From Streptomyces liliifuscus (GTDB taxonomy: Bacteria > Actinomycetota > Actinomycetes > Streptomycetales > Streptomycetaceae): a stretch of DNA of 64,000 nucleotides. The stretch covers positions 2,976,001 through 3,040,000 of the forward strand of contig NZ_CP066831.1 of assembly GCF_016598615.1 (NCBI RefSeq), written 5' to 3'. Shown one piece after another: positions 57,817-64,000 of this stretch (its first letter is position 1; the number at the start of each line of letters is the position of its first letter). The notes beneath the pieces were generated by a model that was not told the DNA's origin, ran no database searches, and was given only the letters and a program-made list of their open reading frames with translations. The position numbers and the translations under genes are program-made.

Positions 57817-57847
57817 TAAGGTAAGGCTAAGTTAGGTAACCCTTACC
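57817..57847 (-). promoter_or_regulatory. iron-box-like repeats upstream of acnA
   Basis: TAAGGTAAGGCTAAGTTAG at 57817-57835 agrees with the DtxR/DmdR iron-box consensus TTAGGTTAGGCTAACCTAA at about 14 of 19 positions, and GGTAAGG at 57820-57826 is repeated inverted (CCTTACC) at 57841-57847. About 70 bases upstream of the acnA start. Confidence 0.5.
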
Positions 57848-57878
57848 GGTCCGGGCGGCTGCGGCACGCCTCGGCAGA

Positions 57879-57896
57879 TATCTCGATGTCGAGATA
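57879..57896. promoter_or_regulatory. TATCTCGATGTCGAGATA palindrome
   Basis: Exact 8-bp arms with a 2-base centre in the divergent acnA/DUF4236 region. Shares the ATCTC-N6-GAGAT pattern with the palindrome at 58404 upstream of the MurA-HTH gene. A 9-bp hairpin (CATGACCGC/GCGGTCATG) follows at 57906-57926. Confidence 0.6.
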
Positions 57897-58163
57897 ACTC
57901 TAGTACATGACCGCTGGGCGGTCATGCCCGGAGGGTGTGTCCTGTCGCACGGACACGCCCGCCGACCTGCGCCGGAAGCCATCTCAAGACGGCCCGAAAC
58001 CGCGCCGCGGGGCAGCCGCGAACACCGGTCCGGAGCGGCCTCCGACACGGACAGGGACCCGATCCGGAACCCGGCCCGGACCCGAACCGCGCCCGGGGGC
58101 AAGCGCGTTCGGCGTATCGACCGGCATCCGGGGTACCCGGCGACGGACGACAAGGAGGCACGC

Positions 58164-58367
58164 ATGCCCCTCACATTCCGCAAGAGCTTCCGGATCCTGC
58201 CGGGAGTACGGCTGAACATCAACCGTCGCTCGTGGTCCATCACCAGCGGCGGCAAGAACGGACCGCGGCGCACCCACAGCAGCACGGGCCGCCGGACCAC
58301 CTCCATGGATCTGCCGGGCCCCTTCGGCTGGCGGCGCACCACGACCAAGCGCCCCAAGCGCGGCTGA
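58164..58367 (+). CDS. DUF4236 family small basic protein
   Basis: 67-aa protein with the DUF4236 signature FRKSFRILPGVRLNINRRSWS and ITSGGKNGPRRT, followed by a Ser/Thr/Arg-rich tail. Strongly basic, no signal peptide. In other bacteria DUF4236 occurs at the N terminus of larger proteins; here it stands alone. Function unknown. ATG at 58164 follows AAGGAGG at five bases. It sits between acnA (divergent) and the MurA-HTH gene (63 bases downstream), and is flanked by both ATCTC palindromes. Confidence 0.8.
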   Translation: MPLTFRKSFRILPGVRLNINRRSWSITSGGKNGPRRTHSSTGRRTTSMDLPGPFGWRRTTTKRPKRG

Positions 58368-58403
58368 GGGACCGTCACCCACTCGGACCCCCCGAGATGC
58401 CCC

Positions 58404-58419
58404 ATCTCATATGTGAGAT
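58404..58419. promoter_or_regulatory. ATCTCATATGTGAGAT palindrome at MurA-HTH start
   Basis: 6-bp arms ATCTCA/TGAGAT around TATG, 11 bases upstream of the start codon, so it overlaps the promoter or leader. Best candidate for autoregulation by the XRE domain of the gene product. Confidence 0.65.
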
Positions 58420-58430
58420 AGCCTGCCGCC

Positions 58431-59960
58431 ATGGCAGACGACTACCTCGTACGCATCGGCAAGCTCATCCGTGACGCCCGTCAGCACCGGGGCTGGACAC
58501 AGACGCAGCTGGCCGAGGCGCTCGGCACCAGTCAGAGTGCGGTGAACCGCATCGAACGCGGCAACCAAAACATCAGCCTTGAGATGATCGCCCGAATCGG
58601 TGAAGCGCTGGACAGTGAGATCGTCTCGCTCGGCTACGCGGGTCCGATGCATCTGCGGGTGGTCGGCGGCCGTCGGCTCTCCGGCTCGATCGACGTGAAG
58701 ACCAGCAAGAACGCGTGCGTGGCGCTGCTCTGCGCGACGCTCCTGAACCGGGGCCGCACAGTGCTGCGCCGCGTCGCGCGCATCGAGGAGGTGTACCGCC
58801 TTCTGGAGGTGCTCGGCTCCATCGGCGTACGCACCCGGTGGATCAACGGTGGCGTCGACCTGGAGATCGTGCCGCCGGCCGAGCTGGACATGGGGGCGAT
58901 GGACGCGGCGGCGGCCCGTCGCACCCGCTCGATCATCATGTTCCTCGGCCCGCTGCTGCACCGCATGGACAGCTTCACGCTGCCGTACGCGGGCGGCTGC
59001 GACCTGGGGACGCGGACGATCGAGCCGCACATGATCGCGCTGCGCAGGTTCGGCCTGGACATCGCGGCCACCGAGGGCCTCTACCACGCACAGGTGGACC
59101 GCAAGGTGACCCCGGGCCGCCCCATCGTGCTGACCGAGCGCGGCGACACGGTGACCGAGAACGCGCTGCTCGCGGCCGCGCGCCACGACGGCACGACCGT
59201 CATCCGCAACGCCTCGTCCAACTACATGGTCCAGGACCTGTGCTTCTTCCTGGAGGCACTGGGCGTACGCGTCGAGGGCATCGGCACCACCACACTCACC
59301 GTGCACGGCGTGCCGAACATCGACGTGGACGTCGACTACTCCCCCTCCGAGGACCCGGTCGAGGCGATGAGCCTGCTGGCCGCGGCGGTCGTCACGGAGT
59401 CCGAGCTGACCGTGCGCCGGGTGCCGATCGAGTTCCTGGAGATCGAGCTGGCGGTCCTGGAGGAGATGGGCCTCGACCACGACCGTACGCCGGAGTACTT
59501 CGCGGACAACGGCCGTACGCGCCTGGTGGACCTGACCGTCCGGCCCTCCAAGCTGGAGGCGCCGATCGACAAGATCCATCCGATGCCGTTCCCGGGCCTG
59601 AACATCGACAACGTCCCCTTCTTCGCGGCCATCGCGGCCTCGGCGCTGGGCAAGACCCTGATCCACGACTGGGTCTACGACAACCGCGCGATCTACCTCA
59701 CGGACCTGAACCGCCTCGGCGGCCGCCTCCAGCTCCTCGACCCGCACCGCGTGCTGGTCGAGGGCCCGACCCGCTGGCGCGCCGCCGAGATGATGTGCCC
59801 GCCCGCCCTGCGCCCCGCCGTCGTCGTCCTCCTGGCGATGATGGCGGCCGAGGGCACGTCCGTCCTGCGGAACGTGTACGTCATCAACCGCGGCTACGAG
59901 GACCTGGCCGAGCGGCTCAACTCGGTCGGGGCGCAGATCGAGATCTTCCGCGACATCTGA
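58431..59960 (+). CDS. XRE helix-turn-helix fused to a MurA-type enolpyruvyl transferase
   Basis: 509-aa fusion. Residues about 1-65 are an XRE DNA-binding domain (LIRDARQHRGWTQTQLAEAL, TSQSAVNRIERGNQNISLEM). Residues 66-505 are a UDP-N-acetylglucosamine 1-carboxyvinyltransferase fold. Key residues of the enzyme are kept: SKNACVALL (Lys/Asn that bind UDP-sugar and PEP), the reactive Cys in YAGGCDLGTRT (residue 190, equivalent to E. coli Cys115), Asp in FPGLNIDNVPFF, and Arg in NVYVINRGYEDL. So it may still be active, or act as a cell-wall-precursor sensor. Streptomycetes also have an ordinary MurA; this gene is the paralogue beside acnA. No clear Shine-Dalgarno sequence; the palindrome occupies the place. 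A terminator hairpin follows. Confidence 0.9.
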   Translation: MADDYLVRIGKLIRDARQHRGWTQTQLAEALGTSQSAVNRIERGNQNISLEMIARIGEALDSEIVSLGYAGPMHLRVVGGRRLSGSIDVKTSKNACVALLCATLLNRGRTVLRRVARIEEVYRLLEVLGSIGVRTRWINGGVDLEIVPPAELDMGAMDAAAARRTRSIIMFLGPLLHRMDSFTLPYAGGCDLGTRTIEPHMIALRRFGLDIAATEGLYHAQVDRKVTPGRPIVLTERGDTVTENALLAAARHDGTTVIRNASSNYMVQDLCFFLEALGVRVEGIGTTTLTVHGVPNIDVDVDYSPSEDPVEAMSLLAAAVVTESELTVRRVPIEFLEIELAVLEEMGLDHDRTPEYFADNGRTRLVDLTVRPSKLEAPIDKIHPMPFPGLNIDNVPFFAAIAASALGKTLIHDWVYDNRAIYLTDLNRLGGRLQLLDPHRVLVEGPTRWRAAEMMCPPALRPAVVVLLAMMAAEGTSVLRNVYVINRGYEDLAERLNSVGAQIEIFRDI

Positions 59961-59976
59961 CCCACCCGGCCGACCC

Positions 59977-60022
59977 GAGGGCCCTTGCCGACCAGCACGA
60001 ACACCGGTCGGCAAGGGCCCTC
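59977..60022. terminator. terminator hairpin after MurA-HTH gene
   Basis: 17-bp perfect arms (GAGGGCCCTTGCCGACC and complement) with a 12-base loop, 17 bases after the stop. Confidence 0.88.
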
Positions 60023-60048
60023 GTCGTTGAGTCAACTCCTCCACCTGC

Positions 60049-60078
60049 GTAACTGTACCTTCCGGATGGTACAGTTAC
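60049..60078. promoter_or_regulatory. TetR-type operator
   Basis: GTAACTGTACC and GGTACAGTTAC, exact 11-bp arms with an 8-base spacer, ending four bases before the TetR-gene ATG. Typical of autoregulated TetR proteins. Confidence 0.85.
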
Positions 60079-60082
60079 GACT

Positions 60083-60625
60083 ATGCGACCGAGCTCTCGA
60101 ACCCAGATCCTGGATGCCGCGATCCGTGTGACCGAGAAAGAGGGGATCACGAGCCTGACCCTGGAGTCCGTGGCCGTGGAGGCCGGGCTGACCAAGGGGG
60201 GCCTGCTCTACCACTTCCGTACGCGGGAGGAACTGCTGATGGCGATCCAGCGGTATCTGACCGAGGGATGGGAGAAGCAGTTGGAGGCGCGGCTCGGGAA
60301 GGCCTTCGCGGAGGCGACGGCGGCCGAGCGGGCGATCGCCTACACGCTGATGGACCTGGAGAGCGAGCCGCGCAAGGCGGATCTGGCGTTCATGGTCGAG
60401 TCGGCGTCCGACCCGGAGCTGGCGCAGGTGTGGAACGCGCTGGTGGACCGGTGGGTGCCGGTGCCGTCCGAGCCCGATCCGGCGCAACTGGAGCTGTTCC
60501 TGGCCCGGATGGCCGCGGACGGACTGTGGCTGTTCGAGGCGACCACCGGGACGAGCCTCACGCCCGCGGTGAAGGATGCCCTGCGGCAGCGGATCGCCGC
60601 GCTCACCGAAGCGGCCACTCCGTGA
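60083..60625 (+). CDS. TetR family transcriptional regulator
   Basis: 180-aa repressor. The DNA-binding domain is SSRTQILDAAIRVTEKEGIT, VAVEAGLTKGGLLYHFRTRE (residues about 5-50), followed by the helical ligand domain, which resembles the TetR_C group with TLMDLESEPRKADLAFMVESASDPELAQVW. There is no ribosome binding site before the ATG; the operator ends four bases upstream, so the transcript may be leaderless. The efflux gene starts 58 bases downstream on the same strand, and the TetR probably controls both. Confidence 0.93.
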   Translation: MRPSSRTQILDAAIRVTEKEGITSLTLESVAVEAGLTKGGLLYHFRTREELLMAIQRYLTEGWEKQLEARLGKAFAEATAAERAIAYTLMDLESEPRKADLAFMVESASDPELAQVWNALVDRWVPVPSEPDPAQLELFLARMAADGLWLFEATTGTSLTPAVKDALRQRIAALTEAATP

Positions 60626-60683
60626 CCCACAGGCTCGGCGCCCGGCCGGCGCACCGTCGAATCCAGAAGATCCGAGGTACGAG

Positions 60684-62237
60684 ATGAGCAAGGCACGACG
60701 CTGGTGGGTCCTGTTGACCGTCTCGGCAGGGCTGTTGCTGATATCGGTGGACATGACGGTGCTCTACACCGCCCTGCCCACCCTGACCGGCGACCTGCAC
60801 GCCGACGCCTCGCAGAAGCTGTGGATCATCAACGCCTATCCGCTGGTGTCGGCCGGCCTGCTGCTGGGCACCGGCACACTCGGCGACCGGGTGGGGCACA
60901 AGCGGCTCTTCCTGGCCGGCCTGGTCATCTTCGGCGCGGCCTCGACGATGGCCGCCTTCGCCCCCTCCCCCGGGATGCTGATCACCGCGCGCGCCTTCCT
61001 GGCGGTGGGCGCGGCGACGATGATGCCCTCGACACTGGCGCTGATCCGGCTCACCTTCGAGGACGAGCGGGAACGCGGGGTGGCGATCGGCATCTGGGGC
61101 ACCACGTCGGTGGTCGGCACCGCGCTCGGACCGGTTCTCGGCGGCTTCCTGCTGGAGCACTTCTGGTGGGGTTCGGTGTTCCTGGTCAACGTGCCCGTCG
61201 TCCTGCTCGCCCTGGTCGCGGCGGTGTTCCTCGCGCCGGGCGGATCGGGTCGCGCCGACCGGCCCTGGGACCCGGTCGCCTCCGTGTACGTCATGGCCGG
61301 CCTCGTCGGCCTGGTCTACGCGATCAAGGAGATCACCAGGCCCGATCCCGCGCCCCTGCACATGGTCGGGGCACTGCTGGTGTCCTTCCTCGGCTTCCGG
61401 GCCTTCCTGCGCCGCCAGCGCTCCCAGCCCTACCCGCTGATCGACTTCGCGCTCTTCCGCAACCGGCCCCTGCTCGTCGGCGTGCTCGGCGCCGGCCTCG
61501 CGATGTTCGCCACCGCGGGCATCCAACTCGTCCTGGCCCAGCGCCTCCAGCTGGTCATCGGCCACACCCCGCTCGGCGCGGGCCTGCTCGTGGCCGCGTG
61601 CGCGCTGGGCGCCCTGGTGGCGGGGGTCGTCGTCGGTGGGCTGGTCCACCGGGTCAGCGTGCGTACGCTGATCGGCGGCGGCCTCGCCACAAGCGCAGTG
61701 GGCATCCTGCTCACCCTGCTGCTCACCCCCGGCGCGGTCCCCCTCCTGGACTCCGCGCAGAGCTCCGGCTGGGTCGTCCCCGGCCTGATCCTGGCCGGCG
61801 CGGGGCTGGGCACCACGATGACCGCCGCCTCCGCCGCGATCATCGGCGGCGCCCCGCCGCACCGCGCCGGTATGGCCTCCTCGGTGGAGGAGGTCTCGTA
61901 CGAACTGGGCAGCCTCACCGGTGTCGCGGTCCTCGGCAGCGTGCTGACGGCGGTCTACACCGGCACGGTCACCCTGCCCGCGGGCACCCCCGACACAGCG
62001 GCCGACAGCCTGGACGAGGCCCGCGCCACCGCCGACCACCTGCCCGCCGAACAGGGCCGCCCCCTGCTGGACGCCGCCACCTCCGCCTTCGACAACGGCT
62101 ACAACGCGACCCTGGTCATAGCCACCGCCCTCCTGGCCGTCGGCTCCCTCTTCACCTACCGCTACCTGAACCGCGTCCCCAAGCCCACCCCCGTCACCAC
62201 GGAACAGACCGAACCGGCCCTGGACCCCTCCCCCTGA
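60684..62237 (+). CDS. MFS drug-efflux transporter, EmrB/QacA (SmvA-like) type
   Basis: 517-aa inner-membrane exporter with fourteen membrane segments. Signatures: LLLISVDMTVLYTALPTLTGDL in helix 1 (the Asp of DHA2 drug/proton antiporters), LGDRVGHKRLFLAGL (motif A), and the motif C region TTSVVGTALGPVLGGFLLEHF. Substrate likely cationic amphiphiles such as quaternary ammonium compounds or dyes; not determinable. The ATG at 60684 follows GAGGTACGAG. Coupled to the TetR gene upstream; nine bases before the convergent aminotransferase stop. Confidence 0.93.
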   Translation: MSKARRWWVLLTVSAGLLLISVDMTVLYTALPTLTGDLHADASQKLWIINAYPLVSAGLLLGTGTLGDRVGHKRLFLAGLVIFGAASTMAAFAPSPGMLITARAFLAVGAATMMPSTLALIRLTFEDERERGVAIGIWGTTSVVGTALGPVLGGFLLEHFWWGSVFLVNVPVVLLALVAAVFLAPGGSGRADRPWDPVASVYVMAGLVGLVYAIKEITRPDPAPLHMVGALLVSFLGFRAFLRRQRSQPYPLIDFALFRNRPLLVGVLGAGLAMFATAGIQLVLAQRLQLVIGHTPLGAGLLVAACALGALVAGVVVGGLVHRVSVRTLIGGGLATSAVGILLTLLLTPGAVPLLDSAQSSGWVVPGLILAGAGLGTTMTAASAAIIGGAPPHRAGMASSVEEVSYELGSLTGVAVLGSVLTAVYTGTVTLPAGTPDTAADSLDEARATADHLPAEQGRPLLDAATSAFDNGYNATLVIATALLAVGSLFTYRYLNRVPKPTPVTTEQTEPALDPSP

Positions 62238-62245
62238 CCCGGCGG

Positions 62246-63421
62246 CTAGCGTGCGGCGAGCTCACCGAACACCTCGACGGCGCGGTCGAGTTCGGCCTCG
62301 GTGTTGTAGTAGTGCGGCGACAGCCGCACCAGCGGATGGACGCCCCGGTCCTCGGTGTCGAACTGGGTGTGCGCGGCCACGGTGGTCGTGACATTGACGC
62401 CGTGGGCCGCAAGTGCGGCAGCGACATCCGCGGTGGACACGCCGTCGACCTTGGCGGTCACGATCGCGCAGCGCTCCCGACCGAGGTCGTACGTCGTGAC
62501 GCCGGGCACGGCGTCCAGCCGGTCGCGCAACAGCTCCCCGAGCCCCACAGCACGCCGCCCAATGTCGTCCATACCGATCTCCAGAGCCTGTTCGACGGCG
62601 GAGCTCAGGCCGAGCACGTTGGCGTAGCTCACCTCCCAGGTCTCGAAACGCCGGGCTCCGTCGCGCCAGGTGAAGCCCCGCTTCCCGTCCCAGGTGGCGG
62701 AGGCGATCTCGCTGACGTACGGCTCCAGGTGGTCCAGTGCTTCCCGGCGCACCCACAGGAATCCCGTACCGCGCGGGCCGCGCAGGAACTTCCTGCCCGT
62801 GGCGGTGAGCATGTCGCATCCCAGTTCGGCGACATCGACCGGGAACTGGCCGATCGACTGGGTGGCGTCGAGCAGGAAGGGGACACCCGCGGCGCGGCTG
62901 ATGCGACCGATCTCGGCCGCGGGGTTGACCAGGCCGCCGCTGGTGGGGACATGGCTGACACCGACCAGCCTGGTCCGGTCGTCGATCAGCTCCGCCAGGG
63001 CCGCGGTGTCGAGCTGCCCGGACTCGTCGTTGGGGACGACGACGACCTCGGCGCCGGTACGGCGGGCGATCTGCAGATAGGCGAGGACGTTGCTTCCGTA
63101 CTCGGCCCGGCCTGTGAGGATGCGGTCGCCTGGCGCGAACGTCATGGAGTAGAACGCGGCGTTCCAGGCGTGCGTGGAGTTGTCGAACAGCGCGACCTCG
63201 TCGGGGCGGCCGCCGATGAGCCGGGTGACGTTCGCGTACGTGGCGTCGATCCGGTCCCGTTCCCGGCCGGCGGCCTCATACCCACCGATGGCCGCCTCCA
63301 GCTCCAGATGCTCGGTCATGGCCCGAAGGGTCCTCCGCGACAGGAGTGCGGCGCCCGCGTTGTTCAAATGAACCCGGTTCGCCGTGCCCGGGGTGTCCCG
63401 GCGGATCGCTTCGATGTCCAT
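62246..63421 (-). CDS. class V aminotransferase (cysteine desulfurase-like)
   Basis: 391-aa PLP enzyme of fold type I. Start MDIEAIRRDTPGTANRVHLN; cofactor residues seen: FDNSTHAWNAAFYSMTF, the Asp-Ala-Thr-Gln motif in PFLLDATQSIGQFPVD, and the Schiff-base Lys in MLTATGRKFLRGPRGTGFLW. It lacks the C-terminal active-site Cys loop of true cysteine desulfurases such as SufS/IscS; relatives include isopenicillin N epimerase-like enzymes. Reaction unknown. It converges on the MFS gene (end-to-end gap nine bases). The start ATG at 63421 has no obvious ribosome binding site. Confidence 0.85.
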   Translation of the reverse strand: MDIEAIRRDTPGTANRVHLNNAGAALLSRRTLRAMTEHLELEAAIGGYEAAGRERDRIDATYANVTRLIGGRPDEVALFDNSTHAWNAAFYSMTFAPGDRILTGRAEYGSNVLAYLQIARRTGAEVVVVPNDESGQLDTAALAELIDDRTRLVGVSHVPTSGGLVNPAAEIGRISRAAGVPFLLDATQSIGQFPVDVAELGCDMLTATGRKFLRGPRGTGFLWVRREALDHLEPYVSEIASATWDGKRGFTWRDGARRFETWEVSYANVLGLSSAVEQALEIGMDDIGRRAVGLGELLRDRLDAVPGVTTYDLGRERCAIVTAKVDGVSTADVAAALAAHGVNVTTTVAAHTQFDTEDRGVHPLVRLSPHYYNTEAELDRAVEVFGELAAR

Positions 63422-63534
63422 TCCTGTGCCCCATCTCTACGGTCGGACGCCTCTGCCTTCCCTTCCCAACCGACCCATCCCCCACGCGGGGCTCCGCCGG
63501 GGCTTCTGGGCCAGGTGCGGGTGCGTTGTGGCTG

Positions 63535-63733
63535 GTCGCGCAGTTCCCCGCGCCCCTAAAAACCCGTGGCCAGGGCCGGTTCACCACGTGCCGGCCCGTC
63601 TTGAGTTGCTCGCTCAGTTCCTCGCGCCCCTAAAAGACTGCGCCGTTCCCCGCGCCCCTAAAGACCCGTGGCCGGGGCCTGTTCACCACCCACCGGCCGT
63701 CCTGGGTTGCTCGCGCCGTTCCCCGCGCCCCTG
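63535..63733 (-). repeat. cluster of four dispersed repeat copies in a direct duplication
   Basis: Cores near 63535-63557, 63610-63631, 63640-63659 and 63710-63732. A unit of about 100 bp, ACCCGTGGCC(A/G)GGGCC followed by GTTCACCAC and CCGGCC, is present twice (63562 and 63664), so the cluster grew by duplication of a repeat-containing segment. Surrounding 63422-64000 holds no gene I can support. Confidence 0.75.
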
Positions 63734-63938
63734 ACGGGGCGCTGCCCCCGTCCCCCCTGCCTGCCCGGGGCCGGATGGTCCGTCGGCCGGAGGGGACGTG
63801 GCGGGATGTGTGGCCGCAGCTTACGAGGACACCAGTGGGCGGTCAGCGGGCGGCAACTGCGCTTTACGTCAGCGGCTGCGGACGCACATTCCGACGCGGC
63901 CCCGCACCCAGGCCACGAGCCGCAACCCCCACCCACCC

Positions 63939-63962
63939 AGGGGCGCGGGGAACTGCGCGACC
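63939..63962 (+). repeat. dispersed intergenic repeat copy at the window end
   Basis: AGGGGCGCGGGGAACTGCGC followed by GACCAGCCACAACGAACC and CGCAGCC, a nearly complete form, preceded by CCACCC as in the copy at 863. Confidence 0.8.
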
Positions 63963-64000
63963 AGCCACAACGAACCCGCAGCCGACAACGAACGCGAACC

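Overview
The window is a stretch of actinobacterial chromosome, almost certainly from a Streptomyces. It has very high G+C with strong third-position G/C bias, frequent GTG starts, long shadow ORFs on the opposite strand, and house-keeping genes (hemE, a DUF3000 gene, ribonuclease D, fadA/fadB, dxs, xylFGH, a ROK regulator, an ngcEFG-type transporter, acnA, a MurA-HTH fusion) in an order I recall from the Streptomyces coelicolor core (roughly SCO5998 to SCO6031, read backwards). I see no phage, plasmid, transposase, rRNA, tRNA or CRISPR sequence. Gene naming rests on motifs and remembered family features; nothing was searched.

Left part (1-19.4 kb): a truncated flavoprotein disulfide reductase, a rhomboid protease, hemE, a DUF3000 gene, an orphan LuxR-type regulator and ribonuclease D are followed by an accessory beta-mannoside locus. 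That locus is a CUT1 sugar ABC importer without ATPase (8.5-9.8 kb binding protein, two permeases), a divergent GH2 beta-mannosidase and a translationally coupled LacI repressor; two matching operators lie between the divergent genes. The fatty-acid oxidation pair fadA/fadB, a small XRE-regulator/membrane-protein pair with two palindromic operators 40 bp apart, a secreted-lectin-like propeller protein and a NYN-type nuclease-like protein follow.

Middle (19.6-32.1 kb): an APC amino-acid permease, dxs, the xylose importer xylFGH, the ROK regulator rok7B7, and ngcEFG (N-acetylglucosamine/chitobiose importer). Both importer operons carry strong hairpins directly downstream of the binding-protein gene, which would allow the binding protein to be made in excess of the membrane subunits.

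Right part (32.6-63.4 kb): a polysaccharide and protein degradation region. Two GH92 exo-alpha-mannosidases share an operator (core GACAACGTTGTC, three copies), a cellulose-type AA10 LPMO with CBM2 sits under an exact CebR box, and an orphan sensor kinase is coupled to a gutted response regulator. Then comes a tandem duplication: [1230-aa secreted subtilase + TrmB/LuxR-like regulator] twice, the second regulator being a multiply broken pseudogene. The window ends with acnA (possible iron box), a DUF4236 gene, a MurA paralogue fused to an XRE DNA-binding domain with candidate operators, a TetR/MFS efflux pair with an exact inverted-repeat operator, and a class V aminotransferase.

Together, alpha-mannosidases, beta-mannosidase, chitobiose importer, proteases and LPMO would suit a soil saprophyte digesting fungal mannoproteins and N-glycans, chitin and plant fibre. 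This integrated reading is inference. A dispersed intergenic repeat (consensus core AGGGGCGCGGGGAACTGCGC) occurs about twelve times, only outside genes.
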